DNA of 64,000 bases from Albula goreensis (taxonomy: Eukaryota; Chordata; Actinopteri; Albuliformes; Albulidae): contig CM040760.1 of the NCBI GenBank assembly GCA_022829145.1, forward strand, positions 26,438,102 through 26,502,101. Direction: 5' to 3'. Below are positions 35,216-49,000 of this stretch, in pieces (position 1 is the first letter of the stretch; each line of letters starts with the position of its first letter). A model generated the notes under the pieces. It was given only the letters and a program-made list of their open reading frames with translations. It searched no databases and was not told the origin of the DNA. The position numbers and the translations under genes were made by a program.

Positions 35216-38200
35216 ATTAAAAACATCATCATCATTTTGATTATTTTTCCAAAAGCCCTTCCATTTTGTTATTTGACTGCTTCCACTGTTTTTCAAACAC
35301 AAGCCCATTTATTCATCAGCCCCATCTCTAAATTCATTGATTATTTGTCACTGTTGCATATTGCATATATATGTTATATAGCAATTATATCCTGTAATTG
35401 TATACCAACTTGTTCATACCATAATATATCAACCTGCATGTGTAAAAGATTAAATAATTGATGTATTCTACATTTGTTCAGTAATACTTTATATGACATC
35501 CATGGAAAATATCTCGGAATAAATATTTTGGAATTTATTCATTCAGTTTTATAATTTACAATCTATTGTTGCATCGCTGATCCTGGCATTTCTCGTAAAT
35601 TTGGAAGAATGAATAGCAAGCGGAATTCCCAGAATGCAGTGCCACACAGTCCCTCCCAGCTTGGTGCCATTTGCTCATTCACAGAGTGCAGCTGCGCTGT
35701 TGGCGATTTAAATGCTTTTTGCTGCAATGCATCTTGGGCAAAACAAAGGCAAATTTAAATTGGAGAATCAATCATGTTTGTGGAAAGGTTCATTTCCTGT
35801 CCCTGAGTACTGACAGAAACCCTGCACGCCCTCAGTCCAAATTAAGAAATGGTAATGACCAGGAAAGCTAAAATGCACCACACTGCAGTGGGTTGAGCCT
35901 TTTGGAGGCCCAGTGCAGGCTCAGTGAGGCCTGCTGAGGGAGAAACAGGACTCCCAGCATGCCCTTGGTGGATATGAGAGCACTTTTCTGCCAACTGTGT
36001 TAGCAACATAAATACAAATACCTTTACCTGTATTTGCTTCTTTCTGTGAATCCTGTACATAAGAGTGTGTTAATATTAGGGATGACAATATCATAATAAT
36101 ATGTTAATATCAGAGGGTTTATTTTCTGAGCAGTGCGGACCTTTGCTTGTTTTATTCAGAAACATTGATTATGTGTCAGTGAATCACAGCCACAGTTTTC
36201 TCTCTTAAAGCTGCTGTGGACAGGAGGAGCTGAAGGTAACGTCTCTGTGTTTCTCACTGTCGTGTGTTTACCTCTGCGCTGTGGTGAACGGAATGGGCAT
36301 TCTCCACACTGACACCAAGAGTGGCTCTGCTTTTCATTAACCGCGTAAACTTGGGGTTCAGCCATCCTCTGCTACACCATCCTCTTCTCCATCTGTCTGA
36401 CTTTCTCTGTTTCTTTGTGTGTTTGTTTGGGTTTCGTCAATGGCCTCACTACTCAAATCAACTTCCCTTAAAATCATGCTTTACTTCTAAATCTCCCATT
36501 TTTTTATGTTGACTTGATGTTATTCCTGGGTGTCAATTCGTCCCAGACTTGTAAAAATAGTTTTACTTATTAAATGTAATTATTGATTAGGATAAAGAAT
36601 GAAGATAAACTGAAATTATATCTACATTTGGGCATTTATCAGCTCTTATCAAACGTAATCGACAGTCATTGCAGTTATTATATAAAATCTAAATATACAA
36701 GTGCATATTTATGAAGAGATTCAGCTTATTTACTTTGCTGAAGGATGGGGTAGCATAACCACTATTGCTGTAAGATTGTTTGTAATACTATCTCTATCAC
36801 AATTCTAAACATAGGGTTAATAGCAAAATATATGGTGACTGGTCAATGGTTCTAATTGGCTGCTTTAAGCTTATATCTGGGCACAAAAAATGAATATGCA
36901 CTGGAGATTTGAGAAATGTTTTAAGTATGAAGATTGCAATCATATTTTATTACAGAAACTATAATAACATGTGAGGGTGGGGACCCCGGGAGCTTTTTTT
37001 AACATTTTTCATTTGCCTAGTTATTTAAATACTTAATAACGTGAATGGCAGATTTTTGTACCTTTAACCCACTTCATGTTCTGGAACCCAGTGTTTGGAG
37101 ATGGCTCAGTTTTTACTCTGGCAGTTGTTTAACCAGAAAATCTAAAGAAACAAAACTCTCATTTACAAAACGGACCTGGAAAGACAGTGGCCAGAGTTTA
37201 CAGTGTCAACAAACGGAACAGTGGAGTCTGTGTAAAAACATCAGATCCCACCCGGCTGTAAATTTGTGGTTTAGCGATGAGGAGCTCTCATTTACCTGAC
37301 ACAACAGGTGTGTCTCATCTGAACTTTTAGTCCAGCATACCTGAGTCCAGAAAGCCCAACGCTACACCAGTTTGTGCTGAAATCCTGATAATTATTTTCC
37401 AAAGGTACAGACCCTTGGAGTACAAAATATATTGTTTTACAACACATATAACTGCACTATATCATTACACCACACTGATGCCATAAACACTGGGTGTCTC
37501 ATTTCTGTTAAGCAGGAAACCAGATCAGTGTCTAAGTCTGCGCTGTAAAGACCAAAACCAGGGGTCCAGATCCTGAGAGCTTGTTTACACATCAGGATAA
37601 TCCATAATGTAATAAAGGTTTTGGAAATGGCCCTGCCAACATCGATTTAACTTTTTTTGTGTCTGATTTGCTCTTCGGGATATAATGATTTTGGCGTTGT
37701 TGTAAAGGGTGTCCAGGATAAAGGTGAGGGAGCCAAAGCCCACGTTTGTAACCAGAAGGCTGTTTATGAGAGACTGAAAGTGCTTTCTGAGAGGAATAAA
37801 CCCTGCAGTCTGTGCTGATATCTCTGCTGGAGGTCAGTGTTGGGGTAAAAACTCATACAGTGTAGATCATGTGAAATATGATTTCCAAATTACCATTAGA
37901 AAAAAAATTCTGACATATATCCAGGATATCCCTCACCAGCTGTTGCAGATTATACGCTAATATTAATAAACATGCATGGATTTTGTAATAGAAATCTTAA
38001 TCTGAAATTCAAACGCTAATGATAAACTTTCCTCACTGCACTTTTGATTCTGTCCAGGAATGTTTTCCAGCTTGTTTAGAATTTTACCCAGGTTTTTTTG
38101 TGAATGTTTTACAGTCCTAACACACCACTGTGTTGATCATATTCAGTGTTGGCCATGTGTTTTCTGTGGTTAAAATAGGAAGCATAAAAAAGCTAAATAT

Positions 38201-39141
38201 GAACAACTACTGTAATTATGAGTCCATACAGCAGGTTTATATGCACTGACAGGTGCTGGAGATAGGAGGTAAGCAGCCGTTGTGAAGTCGTAAAATTGAT
38301 ATTTCTGTAACAAATACACTGTTGTGTTTTCTTGTTGTTTTGTTTACGTCCTGTAGCCGTGCAGCAGCAGCTGTCAGTCAGACGGCAGGCAATCTGGATC
38401 AGGGACCTACACATTTCAACGGCAGTGACACTTGCTATGAGAATAAAGTCAAGAGCCACTCAGAATTAATTAATTAGCATCTAGGATCTCTGTTACCCAA
38501 GCCCAAAACACACACTTGCTCTGAGTCAAAGGAGCAACCAATGAAAGGCCTTCTTTTCATATCCAGCACACAGGCACTATGCGTGAAGAAAAGGCTCTTG
38601 GGAAACTCTCTGGCTTGAAGCCTGTGACATTGCTTGTTTGAGAGTGTTATTCACGTAACTAGATAACCCCCAGCTCCACAATCGTGTATGATGGCTTCAG
38701 TTCCAAAAAAAAAATCCCCAAATACAAGGGCGTTTCCATGTGAATGTGCAGATTAAAGGGGTGGGTAAATTCTGTGCTGTAGGCCCGGTGTGTGTGCAGG
38801 TTTTAGCTTCCGCAAATTAGCCTTGGTCACTTGGCCTAGCTCATTAGGCTACAGGTAACAAAATAACAGTCTTTAGTCTCCCTTCATGACATCATCAATA
38901 TATGTAGCAGCAATATCATATACATGTCATATTGCATAATTGATCTGGATAGTTTGAATAGTACGAGCAGAAGTTGGCATAAAATGCAGGCCTCGTTCCC
39001 ACCTCAGTGCTAGAGGCTAAGTGCTAATGAAGTGTGTAGGACCCAGATCCAAATTTACCATGTGGCTCTACCCTTACTGGAGCTATTTATACCCCCCTCT
39101 TCCAGTAACACCCCCCTCCCTTTATTTATATCTGCCCCAGC

Positions 39142-39991
39142 ATGTTCCCGGTTGGGGGGGTGTCGGCACGCATTCAGTCGGACCGCCTGAAGGCAGAGGG
39201 GATGGGCTCCTACGAGGAGGCAATCCAGTTCATGAACCAGGACTTCCAGGCCCTGAAGCAGGAGTGCCTGGAGGGCGGCTGGCTGTTCGAGGACCCCTGC
39301 TTCCCCGCAGAGCCTCCGTCTCTGGGATTCAAGGAGCTGGCCCCCTACTCCTCCAAAACCAGGGAGGTCGAGTGGATGCGGCCCACGGTGAGATAGACCC
39401 CCCCTTCATATACACAGACACACACTTTCACACACACCGTTAGTATTTTCATTCAGGCATTTGAACAGACGCCCCTATCCAGAGTGACTTTCACACACAC
39501 TACCTATTAGTACAGAATTTTATCTAGTACTATACTGTTCTATGATATAATGCTGCCACTCCCTGACACTCAGTCCAGATGATTGTTGGCTGTGAATGAA
39601 AGAGGATAAAGGTAATAAATCTGGACCTGTCCTACAAACTCCTAATGTAAACAGGGGAGCCCACCTGCAAGCCATAATTAAAAATGGTGCCAAATGGGGA
39701 GTAGGAACTAAATGAAGTTCCTTTGGTAAGAAACATTTTAAGTCTGCTGATGGCCTGCATGCTACACAGTGTAACTCCATTAGCCCTGAAGACCTGGAGC
39801 CAGCATTTCTTTAACCCTTTACACGCCTACAGTCACTGGCTACAATACGATGATGACATGGATGTGAGCTTGTTATTGTTTAAACGGTTTCACAGGATCA
39901 TGTGACCCAGGTCTGAGGAACCAGCCCATATTTATCATGTTTAATAATCAATGTACTGCTTGTTGATTATTGGCATACGAGCGGACTGACA

Positions 39992-40026
<35 letters not shown>

Positions 40027-43000
40027 TGGCTGGCTGGCTGACTGACTGACTGGCTGGCTGACTGACTGACTGACTGACTGACTGACTGACTGGCTGGCTC
40101 TGCGAAGGCTGATTGCACAGCGGTGCTCACAGCTTGGAATCATTACATATATTTTTCAGAACATATATTTTCAGCTGCTGTTTAAAATGAGACATCCGGG
40201 ACCTGATCGGACATTCATCTCAAATTCTCTTTAATTTCCTGTGGGAATCTGCGTAATCTGTCCAAGCAAAGGCTCGGCACCAGAAGGTCTCTGTCTCCTC
40301 ATAGCTCATCTGGATAACCTCATTACATTTTCCAGTCCCGGCTGTGTGACTGATTGTTGCACAGAGATTTCTGTGGTCAGTTTTTGTGGCTTATCTTTTT
40401 ATACACTTACTGCTGTGGGATTGGTCATAAATGGTAGCTGCTAAAGGTCACTAATTGTGGTTCTGTAGTAGCCTCGCACAGTGACTGCTGGGTAATTGGC
40501 AGAGTTCTTTTCTCTGAAGCTGGACAGAGCGTGGAGCTCCAGCGTCACATGATCAGGGTCCTAAGAGCCAAATCCTGCTCTGAGCTGGAGCTCCTCCTTA
40601 ATTAATTAACCCCCCCTCCCACTACACAGAGTAAAAAACCTGATTCAGAGGGAAAACAGCAGCACCACTGGGGATCAATAAGTGAAGTTTTACAGGAATA
40701 CAGCTCTGCCTCTCCTCAAAAAACCAGCAAAGTCAGGAGCCTCTAGTCAATATATACTCAGAGATATAACTCCCTACACCATAGATACTCATAGATATGA
40801 CTCCCTACACCATAGATACTCATAGATATGACTCCCTACACCATAGATACTCATAGATATGACTCCTGCACCATAGATACTCATAGATATGACTCCCTAC
40901 ACCATAGATACTCATAGATATGACTCCCTACACCATAGATACTCATAGATATGACTCCCTACACCATAGATACTCATAGATATGACCTCCTGCACTATAG
41001 ATACTCATAGATATGACTCCCTACACCATAGATACTCATAAATATGAGTGCCTACACCATAGATACTCATAGATATGACTCCCTACACTATAGATACTCA
41101 TAAATATGAGTGCCTACACCATAGATACTCATAGATATGACCTCCTGCACCCTAGATACTCATAGATATGACTCCCTACACTATAGATACTCATAGATAT
41201 CTTCTATGAGCTCTCTTCTCTTAGTGATGATTGAAAACTACTCAGTAAAACGAACCCCTTGTGAGAACCAGCACAATCAACAGAGCGTGGATCCTCTCTG
41301 CCATGTTGTTTGGTGATAGAGACAGTGTCTGGAGAGATTTATGGCTGCCTGGGTCTTGGCTGTTTCTGGAGGCTTGAGCTAATCATTAACTGCTGTTAAT
41401 GGCAGGATGGCTCTCAAACGGGGGTGTGTTCCTGCATGGTACTCTCAGTCCTAAGGCCTGTCTCCTGTGGGAACAGTAACAATAAACGTAATATTGATGT
41501 TATCTTTACCGTCCACATGAATGAACACATGTACACTGCTGCAATAGATGCAAATCCCAGCTACAGCCAATAGGCAGTACATATAATTAGGATTACTGTC
41601 AGAGAGTTCTTTCTGAAAGAGCCTAGAAAAGAACACACCCAACTGTGCACCTGTCCTATCCGTTACTCCAGATGAGTTCTTTGGGCCGCCCTGATACACG
41701 CGACCCGTTACTGCAGCTGAGTTCTTGGGCCGCCCCGATACACTCGACCCGTTACTGCAGCTGAGTTCTTGGGCCGCCCCGATACACTCGACCCGTTACT
41801 GCAGCTGAGTTCTTGGGCCGCCCTGATACACTCGACCCGTTACTGCAGCTGAGTTCTTTGGGCCGCCCTGATACACGCGATCCGTTACTGCAGCTGAGTT
41901 CTTTGGGCCGCCCCGATACATGTGACCCGTTACTGCAGCTGAGTCCCATCATAAGTTCATGAGTGACGGGTGAAGGCTCTGCTCCTGTGCCTGAATCTTA
42001 ACGTGCTACTTTGGTGCAATTCAGTGAGTGGATGAGCGTGGGGGTGTTCAGCTAATTGGCTCGTCTGACGCAGGGATAATTAGTGAAACTAAAACCTGCA
42101 AACACAGCAGCGTTCCTGACCCAGGAGATGCAGGCAAACGATGTACGGCTTATCCCTAATGTTATCTTTAGTGTTATGGTGCCCAGTGGAGATGAGCATC
42201 TGGTTTGTGTGTCGTCTGCGTGTGTGGGCTTGGCCCCCCGGGTCGGGTCGGGTCGGGCGGGGGGGTTGTGGAGCTCTGTCTCCAGCATCGGCTTTGGTCA
42301 CAGCTGCTGCTGTGGTCTCACATTCTGAATGCCATCTCATGGGCTTGGCTGCTCGCATTCTCGAGTTAAGACCGTTTCCTGTCACCTGGTGTGTCTGCGC
42401 TGTGTGTAAACACGTCTGTCACAACACGCAGTCAGGCTGGTTCTTTCACACAGAAAATGAGAGAGACCAAGGTCAGACCCCCCCGACTTCCACAGACAGT
42501 CTCAGCAGTAAGAACCCTACTCTGTAGGTCCTCATAGCCTCGCCCCAGTACTCTATAGAAACCTAAAGCCTAGAACCCCTCCTTCGTTTATACTCATAGC
42601 CTGGACCCCCAACTCCACTGTGGATGAGTGTCTGCAGAATGGCTGTAATCTAATGTGTTAGCTGTAATGTACTGTAATGCAATGTGTTGGCTGTAATGTA
42701 CTGTAATGTAATGTGTTGGCCGTAATGTACTGTAATGTACTGTAATGTAATGTAATGTGTTGGCCGTAATGTACTGTAATGTAATGTACTGTAATGTTTT
42801 GGCTGTAATGTACTGTAATGTAATGTAACACCATCCTCCATGTTACCTCTTGCTGCAGGAGCTCTGTGAAGACCCTCAGTTCATCCTGGGCGGAGCGACC
42901 AGGACAGACATCTGCCAGGGAGCTCTGGGTAAGATCCCATCCACCATTTATGGTCCTCCATGATGGAGAGATCTGCCATTGTAACATAAACATACAAATG

Positions 43001-46000
43001 GAATAAAACAGAATCACAAAGCAGTACAGACAGACAGACAGAGAACAGGGAGATGTTGGTTGGGTCCCTTATTCTGTGTTCTGGTTTGGTTCTCCCCTGC
43101 TCTCTGTGTTCTGATTTGGTTCTCCCCTGCTCTCTGTGTTCTGGTTTGGTTCTCCCCTGCTCTCTGTGTTCTGGTTTGGTTCTCCCCTGCTCTCTGTGTT
43201 CTGGTTTGGTTCTCCCCTGCTCTCTGTGTTCTGGTTTGGTTCTCCCCTGCTCTCTGTGTTCTGGTTTGGTTCTCCCCTGCTCTCTGTGTTCTGGTTTGGT
43301 TCTCCCCTGCTCTCTGTGTTCTGGTTTGGTTCTCCCCTGCTTTCTGTGTTCTGATTTGGTTTTCCCCTGCTCTCTGTGTTCTGGTTTGGTTCTCCCCTGC
43401 TCTCTGTGTTCTGGTTTGGTTCTCCCCTGCTCTCTGTGTTCTGGTTTGGTTCTCCCCTGCTCTCTGTGTTCTGGTTTGGTTCTCCCCTGCTCTCTGTGTT
43501 CGGTTTGGTTCTCCCCTGCTCTCTGTGTTCTGGTTTGGTTCTCCCCTGCTCTCTGTGTTCTGGTTTGGTTCTCCCCTGCTCTCTGTGCCTTGTGGTCCCC
43601 CCCTCTGCCTGGCTGGGCCAGAGGAGGTGTTTGGTCCTCATTAGTGGAGCTGGATCTGGGTCAGAAGGCTCTACCCCCCCCCCGTGAGGCCCATCTGGGA
43701 GAGCTCAGGCTGCTTAATATTCACAGCAAGTACCGCAGAGCACACAACGGCCAAACAAAGTCCCATTACAAATTATAACACCTCCACTGCCATTCATTGT
43801 TTTTCATGTTTACAAACTGGAGGAAAAGTGTTGTGCCAGCCCTTCATTATTCCCCCAGGGATCTCTGACAAGCTCACCGTCTGAGAAACACCCAGCTGAG
43901 GTTTTCTACAGACCTGTGTGTGTGTTTCGCTGTGATTAGCTGAGTGCCTGATTACACTGTAAAACTATGTACAGCTTTACTGTCAGGGTGCTTTCAGGCC
44001 TGCTGTCTGTTGGGCTGGCTCAGAATGCATCGCAGGCCAGGGCGAATGAAATGAAATGAGAGCGAGAGCCAGCCGAGCCTGGCCTCAGTTCTCCTGTGCT
44101 TTTCTCTCCGCTGTGTTTGGATCTTGTGTGCTGGCAGAGTGTTTTACCAATAAGGGGCCTGTCAGACCTCTGTCTCCATGGCCTCGTGGCCCCACGCCAC
44201 CCCTCTGAGACGCTCTTTAATGATAAACTAATGGCCACTTAGCAAAGCTGACTGATCACCATCTTAGCAAAGCAGGGCTTTCAGAGCTGGTCAGGTCTCT
44301 GGTGTTTCTCCTGTGAAAAAATGCAAGGTACATTTTTCTGGGGCAACCTGATTGCCCCGCTAGAAATCTGGGGTCACCAAGAAGCTCTGTCAGGGTTTGG
44401 GGTTACATCACAACACTCAGTAAATATGCCTTCTTACCCCTTCCTCCAGTACCGGGGCATTGGAGGGACGGAGGACATGAGGTGGTCATGGAGGAAAGGA
44501 GAATTCATTTCTTGAGTGTTTGGGGTCAAGGGGTCAAGGCTAATGGGGGAACGAGGCCTTGTGATACTCAAAATGGCAGGAGTCATATGATGTCCTTACT
44601 GATGTAAACCAATCATTGTGTTTTGCGGGGGAGCAAATGATTTTGATTGGTTAACACAAGCTGGTTGACAGCCGCTTGTTGCTCACTGGAGTTGATGAAA
44701 CCCTTGCTCTGCCGGCACTAGTTCTTACCCCTCTGTGTAAGCTCACTGGGTGAACTGAGACATACACATCTGCAGCTTAAACCTCAGGGTTAAACCACAG
44801 TACCACAGAACTGTATTAGAGCAGGAACAGCTATTCCTAGCCTGTGTGATAGGGACCAGTCGGTCCTGTTCTAATGCACTTCTGTGCTCTTGTGGTTTAC
44901 ATCTGAGGTTTGAAGGTAAGCTTCGGACATAGCAGTCGAACCAAAACTCATCCAAGTGCCCTAACAACAGCCATGGCCTTCCTGTCCTCATTACCTGCTG
45001 TGTCACAGCACTAACTAACTGATGGAGAATGGGAATCAAACCCGCAACCTCTAAGTTGCAAGCCCATCTCTCTCCCATTTTGTGTCAGCCGCCTCAGAGA
45101 TCATGTGTTCAGTTGTCTGTAAGATGCTTTCTGTGTGTGTGAACGTATGGAAAGTTGTGAAAGAGCAGTTAAAACCACACCTCGGTCTCACCCCTAGTGG
45201 ATTTTGGTCTGTGTGTTGACTGTTTTGTTTGTGGTATTGCGAAACTCCAATATCCATTGCTAATGAGACAGCTGAGGAGGAGTAATCCTGGCTTGAAGCT
45301 GGAATCCAAAGTCAAAAAAGTCTGTGCAAAACCAACAGCCTTCGTCAGAGTTGTAGATTCAGGGATATGTTGTTTCAAATATACAAATATTGTCTTTACT
45401 GTCCTTTGATCTTTGGCTAAATTACATGCCATGTAAGTAGTTCATGTAATGGTTTATTTATTTATGTGGTGTTTTTATAACATGTTTAAAGCACCCTGTA
45501 AAATATTACAATACAAAACTGAAACAGAAATACAGTCAAACAAACATAACAAAAGCGATATTAAAAAGTAATAATAAAACATTAACTTATTAAAATACAA
45601 GGGTAAAGTGTAGGGATCATTTAGATAAGGGCCGTTAAATTCATGCTCTGGAGGATTTTACAGTCCAGGACTGGAGTTAAACCTGCAGACACTGCGGCCC
45701 TCCAGGACTGGAGTTAAACCTGCAGACACTGCAGCCCTCCAGGACTGGAGTTAAACCTGCAGACACTGCGGCCCTGCAGGACTGGAGTTAAACCTGCAGA
45801 CACTGCAGCCCTCCAGGACTGGAGTTAAACCTGCAGACACTGCGGCCCTGCAGGACTGGAGTTAAACCTGCAGACACTGCAGCCCTCCAGGACTGGAGTT
45901 AAACCTGCAGACACTGCGGTCCTCCAGGACTGGAGTTAAACCTGCAGACACTGCAGCCCTCCAGGTCTGCCTGGCTGGATCCTGACATGCCTGCTTTAGC

Positions 46001-49000
46001 GTAGGAGGTTCCTGTAGGATTCTCTTTCCTCCATAGCTGAAGGATGAATGAGTCAGAGGAATGACTGTGACTCATGTTACCTCCACTGGGCCCGGGGTGT
46101 GGTGAAGCACATAGCTGGAATACACTAGTGACTCACCAGTGTGTGCAAACTCCTCATAAACATGCTTTGATGTTTGCATAGGGTGTGTGTTGTCTGGCTG
46201 ATGTTACATTTGTTTTTCTATTTAATTTATTCTTTGGCCCAAGGAGAGTCGTGTGTCTGTTTCTTTTCCCATAAAGCATTGTGTTGTGTCATGTTATCAA
46301 AACAGGACCAAATAATGTTAGCTCCTGCTCTGCACACAGTTCTGTGCCTTTGGAGTTATCAGTGTGTGGAAAATCCTTCCAGTCTTTTTTGGGAAAATCT
46401 GATTACTGAGAGTTAACAGAGGATGGGATTCAATCCAACTCCTGTACAGAAGCTTCTCTGTGCTGTTGTAGGACAGATAACTTTTGTTTAACTTTCCTGC
46501 TGCGTTGTCTCCCCCTGCTGTTTGAACTGAGTACAACATCACTATGTGCATTCGGGGGACTTCCTGTCTGTGATTGGCCAGTGGAGATCACTCCCTGATT
46601 CATATCCTCTAAGGAGTCTGTTTTTATTTTTGAGACCCTGTTGCTACTGACAACAACATTCTTTAAATAACAGCTGATATCACGTCATTTCACACGTCCT
46701 TCCTGGTGCGCGGTTGCATAGGTTTCATGCAAGTGAAGTGCAAAATGAGATGACTTGTGGGCTTCCTGTTGAGAAAACGGTGTGAATTGCTTTAATGTGA
46801 GGACAGTGGAAGCGCCAATGAGATAAAATATACTCATGGAATGTGTATTGTGGAGCAGAAGCAGTCCACATTTGGCCTGGTCTTTTGTTTGCCCAAAAAG
46901 CTGCTTTTATAACAGAATTTAACTCCACAGTGCAGATTGTTGGCATCTGCAGTGAGGCACAAAGCGAGGGCTGCTCGGTCCTGATTCAGAGGATTCACAC
47001 GCACAGCCTCCTGCTCCAGCACAGTCTGTGGGAAACAGGCACTTGGTAGGACGTACAGAACAGCAGATCAGTCCGTGCGGAGAAAAGGTCAGAATTTAAC
47101 CTGTTGTTGGCCGTTGTGTTTCTCTGTGCAGGTGACTGCTGGCTCCTGGCTGCTATTGCATCCCTCACCCTGAACGAGAAGCTGCTCCACAGGGTGGTTC
47201 CCCACGGCCAGACCTTCCAGGAGGACTACGCTGGAATCTTCCACTTCCAGGTGAACAGGTGTCTCGGATTTGGAATGTCCATGTTTGTCGCCGCAGCCTG
47301 TTCGTAGCTGCCCTAGCGTAGCGCGCCCCTCTGATCGGTGCTTCTGTGTCGTAGTTCTGGCAGTTCGGCGAGTGGGTGGACGTGGTGATCGATGACCGCC
47401 TCCCGGTGAAGGATGGAGAGCTGATGTTCGTCCACTCCGCCGAGGGGAACGAGTTCTGGAGCGCCCTGATCGAAAAGGCCTACGCCAAGTGAGTCCTCCT
47501 GTCCTGAGCTAACGCCTCCGCTGCGTCTCTGACCCTGGGCCTGCACACATGCAGGATGCGCTGAGCTCAGCTGGTACTCAACACCTGGCAGGTCATTTAG
47601 CACAGTGAGTTACACAGGTCACTCCCCTCATTCAGTGCCCTGAACTGGGTTACTGATTTAAGGTGAAAAATCCAAAAAGCAGCCGTGACCTGTGGCCCAG
47701 CAGGCCCAGGGTCAGAACCATCTGAGTCAGATCAACATCCTCCAATAAGACTGCGGATCCACAGATTACCATGGTTACCTTCATAATGAGACATACAGCA
47801 GCTTCTTTCGCAGAGCTACATACGCACTGAACATTTACTTTTTTTCCACGCACAACTGATTCATACAGCAAGGGCACAAGGACTGTGTACCAAATGCTTA
47901 GTGGAAGCTGCACTCTCAGGCGAGCTCCCTGAGCATTATAGCACAGTGCTACGCTGCTCTCGTCCCTGACTGTATCAGGGTGGAGTCTCTGCTGTCTGGG
48001 CTGTATCTGGAGAGATTAGCTCAGGTTTATGGGCCTTATGGAGACTGTGTGAGTCCTAAACGTGTCGCTCTGTGGTGGCAGGCTGAACGGCTCCTACGAG
48101 GCCCTGTCGGGCGGCAGCACCACGGAGGGGTTTGAGGACTTCACGGGGGGCGTGTCGGAGATGTATGAGCTGCGGAAGCCCCCGAGGGACCTGTACAGGA
48201 TCATCGGCAAGGCCCTGGAGCGAGGCTCCCTGTTGGGCTGCTCCATCGACGTGAGTCTGAAAACTCTGCCCGGCAACACTGCGGTCAGCCAATCAGTGTG
48301 CTCGATTGAACTGCAGTCAGCAAGTCAGCGCTCCCAGAAACACTGAAGTCAGCCAATCACTGTACCTACTTTTCACTGCACTCAGCATGTCACTGTTTCC
48401 ATTAATACTCCATTCAGCCAATCACTGTCTACCTACACTGCAGTCAGCCAATCACTCTGCCCAGCAACATTGCGGTCAGCCAATCAGTACCAAGGTGACC
48501 CTGTATTTAACCAGTTAGAGGTCTCAGTCACACTGCAATCAACCAATCAGTGTATTAACATTACAGCAGGATGAGGTAAAGTGAGCTTACTGTTTAAGGT
48601 AGCTCTCTGTGTGTAAAAATACTTCCTGACATGGATAGAATGATTACCTTTAACTAATTCCCACCTACCCTTTTGTTGATGTGGCAGATCTGTGTGCGGA
48701 GTGGATATCCATAGTGAAACATGGAGGTATAAAATGGCAGTGCTGCTTCCTTCTGTTTCATTCCTGCAGATCACCAGTGCTTTCGACATGGAGGCTGTGA
48801 CTTTCAAGAAGCTGGTGAAGGGCCATGCGTACTCTGTGACGGGGTTGAAGCAGGTGAGTTAGGATCAGGTGAGGTGTATTGTGTCTGTTTATTACTGGGA
48901 GTGACACAGAAAGATTTACATGTATATTTAAATGTGTGTGTGTGTGCATGCGTATGTGTGTAATTACCTCCATCACTGTAACAGGTGGATTTCCGGGGCC

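Larger units (their letters stand above)
32308..39140 (+). other. capn1: Long 5'-UTR intron of the capn1-like gene
   Basis: About 6.8 kb between the probable non-coding exon and the ATG exon. It contains a 40-bp array, a CA microsatellite and a roughly 44-bp array, listed separately. From 36,100 to 39,100 I see only unique AT-rich DNA, apart from a possible diverged hAT-like fragment near 38757-39010. No further exon is supported. Confidence 0.45.
39388..42858 (+). other. capn1: Intron 1 (after the ATG exon) of the capn1-like gene
   Basis: This 3.5-kb intron carries four tandem arrays and a G-quadruplex motif, listed separately. A fragment near 39445-39490 (CATTTGAACAGACGCCCCTA) resembles a fish SINE tail. 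No exon is supported. Confidence 0.6.
43588..47131 (+). other. capn1: Remainder of intron 2 of the capn1-like gene
   Basis: It contains a possible SINE (44960-45075) and a 37-bp array (45665-45966). The rest is unique and shows no exon up to the acceptor at 47131. Confidence 0.6.

Noticed and set aside
43053..43778. 241- and 190-codon frames on opposite strands with 10-residue repeats
   Set aside because: Artefact of a 30-bp minisatellite, which is open on both strands because the unit length is a multiple of three.
48265..48550. Cluster of CCAAT boxes as an intronic enhancer
   Set aside because: The CCAAT words sit inside a degenerate repeat, which explains their number without regulation.
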